From: Planococcus sp. ISL-110
GTDB taxonomy: Bacteria; Bacillota; Bacilli; Bacillales_A; Planococcaceae
Length of the DNA stretch: 38,511 bases
Direction: 5' to 3'
Assembly: GCF_018613575.1 (NCBI RefSeq)
Contig: NZ_JAGGPX010000011.1
Coordinates: forward strand, 350,275 to 388,785
Part shown: piece by piece, positions 14,699-23,985 of the stretch
Layout of the letters: each line of letters begins with the position of its first letter
Position numbering within the stretch: the first letter of the stretch is position 1
Notes under the pieces: generated by a model
What the model was told of the DNA's origin: nothing
Seen by the model: only the letters and a program-made list of their open reading frames with translations
Databases searched by the model: none
Made by a program: the position numbers and the translations under genes

Positions 14699-15709
14699 TT
14701 AGATATTTCGGTACCTTCGAACAATGTCACTGTCGTCCAAAGACACCAATTGATTGTAGGCTTGCTGGTCATATATTTGCTGTCCAATGTAGAAAACAGC
14801 TGGTTTACAATTGGAAATTCTTCTTTTAATTTCCCGCTCCCTGTTTGATTCTCCCAGAAAGTCGCCTCCCAGATGAAAAAAAGCGTAGTAGTTTTCTTCT
14901 CCCCACTCAGCAACTTTCAACAATAAGGTCCTCATGGTATTTTCGCTGTCCGCTTCGGACAAACTGCCTTCCAGATGGTAGTAAATGGTGTCTCCCATCG
15001 CCAATACATAGCATGCCGACACCAGTTTGTTTTCATGGTAGGCACCAAACAGATGAAGATTGGTGCCCATCGAACCAATCAAGGTTTCGAAATAATCATT
15101 GGTGAAGAAGTAATAACTGTCAGCCTCTTCTCTTCGTCTTGCGGCTGAATAATACAGCACCAGAAATTCGAACATATGACGCACGGTACCCAGCTTTTTC
15201 ACTACCAGTTCTTCACCATTTCCAGTTTCTTCTGTGGGCAGCTGAGGGGTTTTCATCGGCACAAAATAATCCTTCAGCTTGATTGAAAATGTTTCATACA
15301 ATGGAGAAAGCTTCAGATGGGCTTTAAAAAATTGCGCATTTTCTTTCAATGGATGAAAACGTATATATTCAGCAACAATTTTTTCGTTCTCACAATATTC
15401 AACAAACGCTTTTCTGAAGTTGGCAACCAGATCCACACCATCTTTCTCTGCTTTTAAAATCGGCCCCCCATAACCGAAAGGAGTTGTAACATCAAAATAA
15501 TGGCTGTCTTCATCGTTTACCTGCCTCTTAATAAAAGGATAAGCAACCTCTCCATCATCATCCTTATAGTAGAAGAGCAGAGCTTCTCCAGGATCTAATT
15601 TCAAAGCGCTCAGAAAATACTGGCTGGTATAGTAAATATCCGAAATTTGTAAAATATCAAGAACCTTTTGCCAACGACTATGCTCTTGTATTGATATCAG
15701 CTCATACAT
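14699..15709 (-). CDS. FemAB/GNAT-fold (BioF2-like) acyltransferase domain protein
   Basis: A 336-aa protein. Start at 15709 because GGGGTGG lies about 5 nt upstream; the longer open frame overlaps the gene before it. The pattern of a FemAB-like double GNAT fold is visible: YYTSQYFLSALKLDPGEALLFYYKD, then FDVTTPFGYGGPI (the YGGP block), IRFHPLKEN, and in the second half the LFGAYHENKLVSACYVLAMGDTIYYHLEGS strand-rich core followed by FHLGG. Such proteins occur in peptidoglycan bridge synthesis or in polysaccharide modification. It lies 28 bp after a Wzz-like gene, which favours exopolysaccharide modification. The substrate is unknown. Confidence 0.75.
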   Translation of the reverse strand: MYELISIQEHSRWQKVLDILQISDIYYTSQYFLSALKLDPGEALLFYYKDDDGEVAYPFIKRQVNDEDSHYFDVTTPFGYGGPILKAEKDGVDLVANFRKAFVEYCENEKIVAEYIRFHPLKENAQFFKAHLKLSPLYETFSIKLKDYFVPMKTPQLPTEETGNGEELVVKKLGTVRHMFEFLVLYYSAARRREEADSYYFFTNDYFETLIGSMGTNLHLFGAYHENKLVSACYVLAMGDTIYYHLEGSLSEADSENTMRTLLLKVAEWGEENYYAFFHLGGDFLGESNREREIKRRISNCKPAVFYIGQQIYDQQAYNQLVSLDDSDIVRRYRNI

Positions 15710-15737
15710 ACATTCCACCCCTGCTTCACCTAGAAAA

Positions 15738-16406
15738 TCATTTGAAAACTGTCTGCATTTGATTCTCTTTTTTTCTAATATCTCTATTTGTTCCATTGGC
15801 TGCAGTTTTTGCTGCCTCAGCAGTGAATATCATAAGAAGACTTAAAATGAGTCCAGCAGCTGCCGCTATGGCTAGGCCCAGCATCAGCCCCTCTTGACTG
15901 ACACTCTCCTTTTTATTTTCGGCTGAAGCCTGTGAAATAACACTGACATAATCTGCTTTTAATGAATCTCTTACCTCATTCTGGAAGACAAATGCCATTG
16001 TATTAGCAATTAGTGCTGATTGTTGGCTGTCATCAGATGAAACGATGACTGTTAACACCGGCGAGTTATTGGTATAGTCCACATGGATTTGTTTCAAAAG
16101 ATCGCTGGTAGAAATTTTCAAATTCAGATCTTTTTTTACTTGCTCCAATATTTTTGCGCTTGTGACAAAGCTTGCATAAGCCTCGATAGTTTGAGCATCT
16201 ATCCGATTGCTTTCCACTGCCAAGTGCGGAATAGCAGATGCAGACTCTTCAATGAGCAATTGACTCGATGCCTGGTAATCCGGATCAAGAATAAAAACAA
16301 AAACGACCCATACTGCAAACATTAGAAGAAGTGTGAAAGCGACCGCTAACTGGATTTGATTTTTCAAGCTTTTACGTAGCTGGATTGTTCCTTTCTTACC
16401 GGTCAT
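15738..16406 (-). CDS. Wzz/YveK-like polysaccharide co-polymerase
   Basis: A 222-aa membrane protein. It has helices at about 20-41 and 174-194 that enclose an extracellular segment with YQASSQLLIEES, IEAYASFVTSAKILEQVKKDLNL and SDDSQQSALIANTMAFVFQNEV. This is the chain-length determinant layout (PF02706), where Firmicute members pair with a separate tyrosine kinase. No kinase, flippase or glycosyltransferase is present nearby. RBS is weak or ambiguous (GGGGAGGCG lies 7-8 nt upstream). It heads the minus-strand set with the FemAB-like gene. Confidence 0.8.
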   Translation of the reverse strand: MTGKKGTIQLRKSLKNQIQLAVAFTLLLMFAVWVVFVFILDPDYQASSQLLIEESASAIPHLAVESNRIDAQTIEAYASFVTSAKILEQVKKDLNLKISTSDLLKQIHVDYTNNSPVLTVIVSSDDSQQSALIANTMAFVFQNEVRDSLKADYVSVISQASAENKKESVSQEGLMLGLAIAAAAGLILSLLMIFTAEAAKTAANGTNRDIRKKENQMQTVFK

Positions 16407-16956
16407 CAGGCTCGCCTCCCCTAATCGAAAAAAATGGGTTTTTAGAATTTATTTCTAAAAATTCAGATTATTATAGTTCATTTATATCATATTTTTTTGG
16501 TTCAATCTACACTTTCGAGGATATTTTTTAAATTATTCTCGAAAAACATAAGTCATTAGTCTAAGTAAATAAATCCTTTTATAAATATATCCTCTTTTTT
16601 AGGCACTTAAACCTAATAATAATTTTTTAAGGAATAATACTTTAGTCTCTCTTTTTTTTGCGAATGTTGCTTATAACTAGCTTGCTATATGAGTTGAACT
16701 TGAGAATCATCATTTCGTCCACCGCTCTGGACACTTTGGGCATGTCTTACACGATAAGCCCGTGGACGCGCCGGCACTGAGAGATTTACATAACAAATAT
16801 AAGCTTGTGTTTTTTCACTAACTTTCTAGCAGCTGTTTTGCGGAATATCGGCAATGAAAGATCATTAGTTCAACTTACACAGTTCCATAAAAACTTTCAC
16901 CCCGACTGAATTTTTTGGTGCCATTTCGGCTCTCAACCCCCGTATAATTTTTCCCA
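16407..16956. other. Non-coding AT-rich region with a GC-richer inverted-repeat island
   Basis: About 550 bp with no convincing gene on either strand. It includes a hairpin close to the Wzz-like start (TTTTTAGAA / TTCTAAAAA, about 16440-16461), which may be regulatory. It also holds a GC-richer island (16700-16780) with perfect arms CGTCCAC (16716-16722) and GTGGACG (16762-16768). The rest is AT-rich. The island may be a remnant of a mobile or dispersed repeat. Confidence 0.5.
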
Positions 16957-16994
16957 ACAAAAAAAGCATCCCTCATTTTACTGAGAGATGCTTT
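16957..16994 (-). terminator. Terminator of the small winged-helix gene
   Basis: AAAGCATC (16963-16970) pairs with GATGCTTT (16987-16994), and an inner CTCA/TGAG extends the stem. A T7 run follows on minus. Confidence 0.85.
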
Positions 16995-16999
16995 AACTG

Positions 17000-17299
17000 C
17001 TACTCTTTCCACAAACCGATAATGCCATTTCTGCGATAAATAATTTCTTTCGACTCGAGCGCCTTTAGAACTTTGGTTAAAGTTTGATGTGAAATATTAA
17101 TGTCTGTGGTAATTTCTTTTATCGTTTTAAAAAGTACGCCCTCTGGTGAAGCATTTCTGAGGAAATACTGCATGAATTTTTCTCCAATTTCTGCTGTTTT
17201 TTCAGTTTCTGATGAAAAATATTCACGGCATTCATTAAGTATTTTTTCTTCCGAAAAAATCTTTGTTTTACTGTACAATCGATTTTCCATTACTTTCAT
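17000..17299 (-). CDS. Small winged-helix DNA-binding protein
   Basis: A 99-aa protein. The N-terminal half is charged and helical. The C-terminal half (about 52-98) is a winged helix: GVLFKTIKEITTDINISHQT, then LTKVLKALESKEIIYRRNGI, a recognition helix followed by a wing. The pattern resembles the wHTH of MarR-like regulators and of plasmid RepL proteins. RBS GGAGGTGG precedes the ATG. Monocistronic, with its own terminator, divergent from nothing and 593 bp from the Wzz-like gene. Its target is unknown. Confidence 0.65.
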   Translation of the reverse strand: MKVMENRLYSKTKIFSEEKILNECREYFSSETEKTAEIGEKFMQYFLRNASPEGVLFKTIKEITTDINISHQTLTKVLKALESKEIIYRRNGIIGLWKE

Positions 17300-17470
17300 C
17301 TAACCACCTCCAAAAATTACAGCCTTTCGGCACATGCTTATCATTTATATACCCTTTCCGTTTAAAAAATATACATACTATTTAAATTAATACTGATAAT
17401 TCCAAAATTAATTATTAATATCCATTATTAGGATATTAAATCACTTTTAAAAATTCAAAAAATACACACA

Positions 17471-17507
17471 AAAAAAACAGAAAAAGAATTTCTTTTTCTG
17501 TTTTTTT
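17471..17507 (-). terminator. Terminator of the M20 operon
   Basis: A 16-bp perfect A/T-rich stem (17471-17486 with 17492-17507) with a 5-nt loop. On minus the stem ends in T7, 22 bp after the hydrolase stop. Confidence 0.85.
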
Positions 17508-17529
17508 GAATCAGGCCAAACTAATTTCC

Positions 17530-18831
17530 TTATTTTGTCATCGCATCTTCAATAAAATTCTTCAGCACATGGATTCCTGCCACACAATCCTTTAAGGAAG
17601 ACCATTCTTTCGGATTGTGGCTGATGCCATCTTTGCTTCTTACAAAGAGCATCGCAACTGGAATAAAACGTCCAAGGTTCATCGCATCGTGTCCGGCACC
17701 ACTTGGAATATATGTCGGTTCAATCCCGGTTTTTTTTAAGGAATCGGCCAGGCGATTTTGTAAATCCTCAGCGATTGGCACGGGCTGTATGCGTGTGTTC
17801 AGTTTAATGTTCGAAGAGACATGATGTTTCGCAGCCATTTTTTCTGCCTGTTCGACCAGCTGATCAATGAGGCGGTCTCTCGGTTCTTCGTTGATATCCC
17901 GGATATCAACAAGCATTTTTACTTTTTCTGGAATGACATTCGCTCCATTTGGAAAGACATCCAATTTCCCGACCGTCGCCACGGCTGTATCACTAATACC
18001 TTTTGGAAATTCAGGAATTGACTGGAGAAAATCTGCTGCCGCTACGAGGCAATCTTTTCTTCCGATCATCGGTGTATTTCCTGCGTGTCCGGCTTCACCA
18101 ACAAATTCTACTTGGAGCCAAGCAGGACCCGCAATGCCACTGACAATTCCGACAGGCTCATTTGCTTTTTCCAGTTTTTTTCCTTGTTCAATATGCACTT
18201 CCACGAACAATTCCAATTCGCTAATATCCCTTTTAGCCGCCTTGAATGCATCCAGCGTACTGCCATAATGCGCCAAAACCTGTTCGAGAGTTTCTCCATT
18301 GTAATCCCGGAGCTGCGCCATTTCCTGTTCGGAAATGGCACCTGTCATCGCTTGGCTCCCAGTTAATCCACTGTTGAAACGCGAGCCTTCTTCGTCGGAA
18401 AAAACAATGACTTCGTAAGGTTTTTCTGGAATATAACCAGTTTCTTTCCAGGACTCCACTACTTCCAGAGCCGACAAGACTCCAAGAGGCCCATCAAAAT
18501 TCCCGCCATTCGGCACACTGTCAACATGGGATCCCGATGCGATTGCCGGTACCTTGTTTTTGCCTTCTAACCGAGCAGTAATATTGCCAGCTCCATCTTC
18601 TGAAACCGTTAAGCCTGCTCCAACCATCCATTTTTTAACCAAATTTTTCGCTTCTTTTTCTTCGTTTGAAAAACCTGGGCGTTTTACGCCGCCAACCTGT
18701 ACAAAACCGATCTGGGACAATTCAAACAACCGTTTTGCAATACGCTCTCCATGGATGCCTGAATGGTCAAGGCTGTTATCATAGTCTTTCATTAACTCTT
18801 CATATAAAGGATTATCATGGTTTACTGGCAT
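17530..18831 (-). CDS. Zn-dependent amidohydrolase (AllC/HyuC, M20 family)
   Basis: M20-family amidase resembling allantoate amidohydrolase and N-carbamoyl-L-amino-acid hydrolase, 433 aa. Metal ligands are visible in SGSHVDSVPNGG (H102, D104), NFDGPLG (D113) and VFSDEEGSRF (E147-E148). VEVHIEQG and the closing SGAGHDAMNLG, then VRSKDGISHNPKEW, are family blocks. Start at 18831, chosen for AAGGAGG 7 nt upstream. It is the last gene of a three-gene operon: carrier, M20 amidohydrolase, this enzyme (38 bp gap). No other allantoin genes are near, so hydrolysis of N-carbamoyl or N-acyl amino acids is as likely. Confidence 0.88.
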   Translation of the reverse strand: MPVNHDNPLYEELMKDYDNSLDHSGIHGERIAKRLFELSQIGFVQVGGVKRPGFSNEEKEAKNLVKKWMVGAGLTVSEDGAGNITARLEGKNKVPAIASGSHVDSVPNGGNFDGPLGVLSALEVVESWKETGYIPEKPYEVIVFSDEEGSRFNSGLTGSQAMTGAISEQEMAQLRDYNGETLEQVLAHYGSTLDAFKAAKRDISELELFVEVHIEQGKKLEKANEPVGIVSGIAGPAWLQVEFVGEAGHAGNTPMIGRKDCLVAAADFLQSIPEFPKGISDTAVATVGKLDVFPNGANVIPEKVKMLVDIRDINEEPRDRLIDQLVEQAEKMAAKHHVSSNIKLNTRIQPVPIAEDLQNRLADSLKKTGIEPTYIPSGAGHDAMNLGRFIPVAMLFVRSKDGISHNPKEWSSLKDCVAGIHVLKNFIEDAMTK

Positions 18832-18869
18832 AGTTTCCTCCTTGTTTTTGATTGGTGACATGGTGCACT

Positions 18870-20045
18870 TTACTTAGTCAAGAATGCCCATGCATACTGT
18901 GCGTAGAGTTCAGCACCTGTAGCCATGGCATCTTCATCAATATTGAACTTTCCATGGTGATGTGCCCACTCTGTATCTTTTTCCGGATTTCCGCTTCCGA
19001 CTAATGCAAAGCTGCCTGGCACTTTATCAAGGTAAAACGAAAAATCTTCTCCACCCATAGTCGGTTTTTCGTCATAAATAGAATCTTCACCAAACGCTTC
19101 TATGGCAACTTGCTGCACCAATTGTGCACTTTCAGTTCCATTGATTACGGCTTGTGTCCCTCTAATGTATTCAACTTCTGCAGTTCCGCCATATATCGCA
19201 GCCGTATGGCCAGCATACACTTCTAGCTGTTGCTCAATATGGTCTCGTGTCGCAGGGTCAAAGCATCTTACTGTGCCTTCGATCTCCGCATTTTCAGCGA
19301 TGATGTTAAAGCGGGTTCCAACAACCATCTTTCCGACAGTTACAACCGCCGCTTGTTGGGGATCGATCGTACGGGAGACGACCGATTGCACATTCATGAC
19401 AAATGAAGAAGCGATGATTGCCGCGTCGATGCAGGCTTGCGGAATCGCTCCGTGCCCTCCCTGTCCTTTAAAACGCACTTTAAAAATATCTGCCGAAGCA
19501 AATGAAGCCCCTGGATTGCAGGCAACCGTATTCGAAGGACTTTGAGACCAGATGTGAATGCCGAAAACATCGTCGACACCTGCAACGGCACCCTGTTCAA
19601 CCATCGCCTTAGCGCCAGTCGCCACTTCCTCGGCAGGCTGGAAAATGAATCGGACATTTCCTGAAATCTCTTCTTTCACGCTGGCTAAAGCTTTTGCTGC
19701 TGCCAATAGCATCGAAGTATGCGCATCGTGTCCACAGGCATGCATCTTGCCAAGTTCTTTAGACTTGTAAGGCAAATCCACATTCAATTCCTCAACAGAC
19801 AAAGCATCCATATCGGCGCGGAGAGCGACGGTTTTCCCTTCGCTTCCACCTTTAAGCTCTCCGATGACGCCAGTCGGTTCTGTTTTGCGTGCTTCGATCC
19901 CAAGCTCTGTTAAATAATCATAAACAAACTGAGTGGTTTGAAACTCTTCCCACGATAATTCCGGCTCGCTATGAAGCTTACGGCGGATTCCGATCATTTC
20001 TTCGCTATTTTCTTTTATGGCATTTTTTATGGTTTGGTTGATCAC
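18870..20045 (-). CDS. M20 amidohydrolase (N-acyl-amino-acid hydrolase type)
   Basis: M20D-type metallopeptidase, 391 aa. It has RADMDALSVEE (76-86), the metal-binding MHACGHDAHTSMLL (101-114; C104, H106), FQPAEEVATG (E139, E140) and the closing GGEDFSFYLDKVPG. Family members remove acyl groups from amino acids (hippurate, IAA-amino acids, N-acetyl amino acids). The start codon is GTG, supported by GGAGGGA 7 nt upstream. It lies 18 bp after the carrier gene, so the operon is likely dedicated to uptake and hydrolysis of an amide-bonded amino acid or small peptide. Confidence 0.9.
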   Translation of the reverse strand: MINQTIKNAIKENSEEMIGIRRKLHSEPELSWEEFQTTQFVYDYLTELGIEARKTEPTGVIGELKGGSEGKTVALRADMDALSVEELNVDLPYKSKELGKMHACGHDAHTSMLLAAAKALASVKEEISGNVRFIFQPAEEVATGAKAMVEQGAVAGVDDVFGIHIWSQSPSNTVACNPGASFASADIFKVRFKGQGGHGAIPQACIDAAIIASSFVMNVQSVVSRTIDPQQAAVVTVGKMVVGTRFNIIAENAEIEGTVRCFDPATRDHIEQQLEVYAGHTAAIYGGTAEVEYIRGTQAVINGTESAQLVQQVAIEAFGEDSIYDEKPTMGGEDFSFYLDKVPGSFALVGSGNPEKDTEWAHHHGKFNIDEDAMATGAELYAQYAWAFLTK

Positions 20046-20063
20046 GTTAGATTCCCTCCAGTT

Positions 20064-21260
20064 CTATAGGAAGCCGACGAAAATACCGGCCAATATGACA
20101 GAAACGATGGTCACTGTGATGAAGCCGGCTACCAGCATCGGCGGCAGCATATGGCTGGTCAGGACTTCGCGTTCTTCTTCATCTTTTGTCAGTGAATTGA
20201 TAACTTCGACGGTAATGATATAATCTGCCGGGAATCCATAGAGTGCCGTCAAAGAAACAGCAAATGCCATCTCTTTGCTGACTTTAAGGAGTTTTCCGAT
20301 GATGAAAGAAAAAATATACATACCGATTACGCCAATGACGATACAACCGATCAATGGGTAAAGAATTTCCAGCATCATGCTTGGAGTGGCATTTTTTAAG
20401 CCGTCGAAGATATAAAGCAATAAGCCCATGATTGCGAATCCGAAACCGTTGGCTTTTTGCAGCGGGTGGCGTTCAAGAAAGCCGATGCTGCGTCCGATAA
20501 CACCAAATAGCAAGCACAGGACGAACGGACTGATCTCCACAATTGGGGCAGCAAGCGTCGATGTCAGGTAAGCCAAGTAGCCAACCAATGCCAAACGGAA
20601 AAACTTAAAGAAATCAGTATTGTATTTTTCTGGCATGTTCGCGAACATGCGTGGTTCCTTGACCGTTTTGCCTGTTGATCCTTTTTGTTCTCCAGGCAGT
20701 TGTTTTGCAGTTAGTTCATTGTTTCTGTATTTGTTTAACAAGTTTTGCCCTTCTCTTTTCAACATAATCGAAGTCAATGGATATCCCGCAAACCCCTGTA
20801 CCACATAAATAACGATGGCGAATACGGCCAGAGTCGGAAGTCCAGCTGCAGCAGCCCCTTCCGACATGATTAATGCAGATACCAGTCCACCGACCAATGG
20901 CGGAATAGCCACTACGACCGTTTCAAAATCAAATAGTAAAATTCCGATGCTGAACAATGCCGCAATAATTCCTAAAATGCCTGATATGGCAATCAAAATT
21001 GTTTTCCATTGATTTTTCAACTCTTCTATAGACAATAAAGTACCCATATTCGTAATTAACAAATAAATGAGCATGACGGCCACTGTCGACGGAATACCCG
21101 CGATCGCCACTATTTCAGGAGGAAAGAATGTCCAATATCCCAGAAGGAACAGCACCCCACTGACAAATATTGAAGGAATCCACGCTTTGGTACGGGTGGA
21201 AATAGCCTCGCCGATAAATAATACAAAAATCAAAATTGTTAATGCCAGCATTTGCGCCAT
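20064..21260 (-). CDS. YhfA-like multi-spanning membrane protein, likely transporter
   Basis: A 398-aa protein with about ten hydrophobic helices, for example 3-20, 30-50, 57-75, 88-108 and the last at 370-395. I recall similarity to Bacillus YhfA, which is of unknown function; this is from memory. The glycine-rich VAIPPLVGGLVSALIMSEGAAAAGL stretch (about 136-160) and DYIITVEVINSLTKDEEE near the C-terminus are the most distinctive parts. First gene of the operon with two M20 amidohydrolases, so it probably carries their substrate. Strong AAAGGAGG site. The promoter lies in the divergent region shared with gabD. Confidence 0.75.
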   Translation of the reverse strand: MAQMLALTILIFVLFIGEAISTRTKAWIPSIFVSGVLFLLGYWTFFPPEIVAIAGIPSTVAVMLIYLLITNMGTLLSIEELKNQWKTILIAISGILGIIAALFSIGILLFDFETVVVAIPPLVGGLVSALIMSEGAAAAGLPTLAVFAIVIYVVQGFAGYPLTSIMLKREGQNLLNKYRNNELTAKQLPGEQKGSTGKTVKEPRMFANMPEKYNTDFFKFFRLALVGYLAYLTSTLAAPIVEISPFVLCLLFGVIGRSIGFLERHPLQKANGFGFAIMGLLLYIFDGLKNATPSMMLEILYPLIGCIVIGVIGMYIFSFIIGKLLKVSKEMAFAVSLTALYGFPADYIITVEVINSLTKDEEEREVLTSHMLPPMLVAGFITVTIVSVILAGIFVGFL

Positions 21261-21584
21261 GTTTTATTCCTCCTTTTTGCTTTCGAAAATAGATAAGCTA
21301 TCGCCTTCAAAACTTTTAACTGAAGATTTTCATAATGTTGCAATAATAGCACAATATCCTAGCATAATAAATAGAATAAAACGACTATTTCGAAATGATA
21401 TTTAATTGAATAGATATTCATTTTTTTAAAATCGATCCTAGAGCTTCTCGTCCCGCATCAAGGTTCCCTGTACTTTTCCCAAAGATTTATGGACGGTTTG
21501 GAGTGCCTGCCCATAAACGTTTACCTGGCGAACATTAGAGGTATTTATTAGGATAACCGCAAATTAAAAGGAGGCGTCAATTAA
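21261..21584. promoter_or_regulatory. Divergent promoter region of the carrier operon and gabD
   Basis: 324 bp without a gene. On plus, GTTTAC (21519-21524), a 14-bp spacer and AGGTAT (21539-21544) match a sigma-B promoter at 5/6 and 5/6, about 40 bp before gabD. The part near 21320-21420 is AT-rich and should hold the minus-strand promoter. No riboswitch was recognised. Confidence 0.5.
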
Positions 21585-23009
21585 ATGAATGGCAAACATT
21601 ATATCAATGGCGAGTGGACAGAAACGGGTGACGGAAAGATTGAAGTGACAAATCCGGCAACAGGCGAAGTTGTAGGTTCAGTTCCCAACGGAGGCGCAGA
21701 GGAAGCTACAGCAGCAATCGAAGCTGCCGCTGCCGCCTTTCCGGAATGGTCGAAGACGACAGCCTATCACCGTGCTGAACTGCTGATGAAATGGCATGAT
21801 CTATTGCTTGAACATAAAGAGGAGATTGGGGAAATCCTGACAAAAGAAATGGGCAAGCCCTTGGCTGAAGCCATCGGTGAAATCGAATATTCCGCTTCGT
21901 TTGTGTCATGGTTCGCAGAAGAAGGCAAGCGCATGTATGGCCGGACCATTCCGGCAAGCAAAGAAGGTAAGCGGATCCAAATCAACAAACAGCCGGTCGG
22001 CGTTGTCGTCTCCATTACGCCATGGAATTTCCCAGCAGCGATGATGGCCAGAAAAATGGCTCCTGCTCTTGCAGCGGGTTGTACATTTGTTGCCAAGCCG
22101 GCAAAAATGACGCCTTTAACTGCCGTTAAAATGTATGAGCTTGCCATTGAAGCTGGATTCCCTAAAGGCGTCATCAACCTGGTGACCGGCAGTGCCAGCA
22201 AAATTGGCAAGGTGTTCACCAGCCATCCGGATGTCCGCAAACTGACGTTTACAGGATCTACTGAAATCGGCAAGGAATTGATGAAGCAAGCTTCCGAAAC
22301 CATGTTGAACCTGTCTCTTGAACTGGGCGGACATGCCCCCATCATCGTTTTGGAGGATGCGGATATGGATTTGGCCGTTGAAGGTGTCATGGCATCGAAG
22401 TTCCGGAATGCTGGACAGACCTGTGTCTGCGGCAACCGGATTTATGTGCAGCAAAGCATTCTGGAAGAATTCTCACAGAAACTCCAGCAGGCTGCAGGCA
22501 ATCTGAAGGTCGGCAACGGAATGGACAAAGGCGTCCAAATTGGTCCTTTGGTCGATAAAGACGGCTATGAAAAAGTTGAGAAACATGTCCAAGACGCTAT
22601 TGAAAAAGGAGCCAAAGTATTGGTTGGCGGAGATGGCCGTTCAAAGAACCATGCCTATTTCTATAATCCAACGGTTCTGGTCAACGCCACACCAGATATG
22701 TTGGTCATGAACGAAGAAACTTTTGGTCCTGTAGCTCCGATCATGTCTTTTGAAACCGATGAAGAAGCGGTCAAATTGGCAAATGATACGCGCTTCGGAT
22801 TAGCGGCCTACTTTTTCACAGAAAGCATGTCCCGCGGCACGTATTTATCCGAAAATCTCGATTATGGGATTGTCGGCTGGAACGACGGAGCTCCTTCTAC
22901 AGCGCAGGCTCCATTCGGTGGAATGAAAGAAAGCGGCGTAGGACGTGAAGGTGGGCAGGAAGGATTAGAAGCATTCCTGGAAACCAAATACATTTCTATA
23001 AAAGTCTAA
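21585..23009 (+). CDS. gabD: Succinate-semialdehyde dehydrogenase
   Basis: Aldehyde dehydrogenase superfamily, 474 aa. It oxidises succinate semialdehyde to succinate with NAD(P)+, the last step of GABA breakdown. Seen in sequence: TPWNFPAAMMARKMAPALAAG (145-165), cofactor block FTGSTEIGK (222-230), general base E246 in LSLELGGHAP, and catalytic C280 in FRNAGQTCVCGNR. The second Cys, C282, gives the CVC pattern that in human SSADH forms a redox-sensitive disulfide; the same switch is possible here. Strong AAAAGGAGG site. The sigma-B-like promoter suggests stress induction. The exact aldehyde is inferred from family resemblance. Confidence 0.88.
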   Translation: MNGKHYINGEWTETGDGKIEVTNPATGEVVGSVPNGGAEEATAAIEAAAAAFPEWSKTTAYHRAELLMKWHDLLLEHKEEIGEILTKEMGKPLAEAIGEIEYSASFVSWFAEEGKRMYGRTIPASKEGKRIQINKQPVGVVVSITPWNFPAAMMARKMAPALAAGCTFVAKPAKMTPLTAVKMYELAIEAGFPKGVINLVTGSASKIGKVFTSHPDVRKLTFTGSTEIGKELMKQASETMLNLSLELGGHAPIIVLEDADMDLAVEGVMASKFRNAGQTCVCGNRIYVQQSILEEFSQKLQQAAGNLKVGNGMDKGVQIGPLVDKDGYEKVEKHVQDAIEKGAKVLVGGDGRSKNHAYFYNPTVLVNATPDMLVMNEETFGPVAPIMSFETDEEAVKLANDTRFGLAAYFFTESMSRGTYLSENLDYGIVGWNDGAPSTAQAPFGGMKESGVGREGGQEGLEAFLETKYISIKV

Positions 23010-23035
23010 GAAGAGTACTGGCAATTTAAAACAAA

Positions 23036-23076
23036 AAAAGAAGCAGTCCGGGAAAAATCCGGACCGCTTCTTTTTT
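23036..23076. terminator. Bidirectional terminator between gabD and thrB
   Basis: AAGAAGC-A-GTCCGG pairs with CCGGAC-C-GCTTCTT around an A-rich loop (stem about 23036-23051 with 23059-23074), with T6 on plus and a T-run on minus. Confidence 0.9.
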
Positions 23077-23079
23077 GTT

Positions 23080-23985
23080 TTATACAACTGTTTCGCCTAT
23101 TTTAATTCCTGTGGAAGAAGGTCTTGTGGCCAGGCATTCATAAAGCGGGAATTTCTCTGCTAATTGGGCAGCTATTTCTTGTTCACGCCCTTTTTCTACA
23201 GCGATGAACAAAGAAGGCCCTGCTCCACTGATTGCCGAACCAAAGGCGCCCAATTCAACACAGCTCTGTTGAATGGCATCAAAATCAGAAAATCTGTTTT
23301 TGCGGTAAGGCTCATGGAAAACATCCTTCTGCATCATACGTCCTGCTGTTTCCCAGTCGCCTCTTACTAAAGCAGCTGACATGACATTGCCGGCAGCACT
23401 GCCGCGTATAGCGGTTTTATGCGCTAAATTTTCCGGCAGCAGGTTCCGTGATTCCGTTGTCAGAAATTCGGTGGGAGGAACGAGAATGACCACACCAATC
23501 TCCACTTCCGGAACATGGACGATTTCCAACTCTTCCTCATCAAAATAGGAGATTGTCAGACCACCAAGCAAGGACGCAGAAATATTGTCAGGATGACCTT
23601 CCATTTCTGTACCAATTCTCAATTTTTCCTTCATGGGCAACTTTAATCCGATTAACCGGTCTGCAATTTCAATTCCTGCAGCAATTGCTGATGCGCTGCT
23701 GCCAAGGCCTCTGCCTAGCGGGATTTCAGTATCCACCATCAATTTCGCACTTGGCAACGGACGCCCGTATTTGTCTGCCACGGCTTGTGCAGCGACGACA
23801 ATCAAGTTGTCGCCACCGCTTGCTATGTGCTGATAGCCTGGATTTTTATATTCGACCAGCCAGTCGGCAGCCGGTGATGCATGAACGAACATATGAAGAT
23901 CCAATGCCAGACCGATCGAATCAAATCCAGGACCCAGGTTAGCCGTTGAAGCAGGAACGGTCACTGAAAATTCTTTCCAGCTCAT
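23080..23985 (-). CDS. thrB: Homoserine kinase
   Basis: GHMP-family kinase, 301 aa. It makes O-phosphohomoserine from homoserine and ATP. The N-terminal [19 protein letters not shown] (10-28) and the ATP-loop [16 protein letters not shown] (89-104) are diagnostic; [14 protein letters not shown] lies near the C-terminus. Last gene of the hom-thrC-thrB operon. Its ATG overlaps the thrC stop by 4 nt (ATGA), so it is translationally coupled. Confidence 0.96.
   Translation of the reverse strand: MSWKEFSVTVPASTANLGPGFDSIGLALDLHMFVHASPAADWLVEYKNPGYQHIASGGDNLIVVAAQAVADKYGRPLPSAKLMVDTEIPLGRGLGSSASAIAAGIEIADRLIGLKLPMKEKLRIGTEMEGHPDNISASLLGGLTISYFDEEELEIVHVPEVEIGVVILVPPTEFLTTESRNLLPENLAHKTAIRGSAAGNVMSAALVRGDWETAGRMMQKDVFHEPYRKNRFSDFDAIQQSCVELGAFGSAISGAGPSLFIAVEKGREQEIAAQLAEKFPLYECLATRPSSTGIKIGETVV

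Noticed and set aside
16700..16780. Transposase gene fragment on the minus strand
   Set aside because: All three frames stop quickly and no transposase motif is recognisable; kept only as a repeat-like island.
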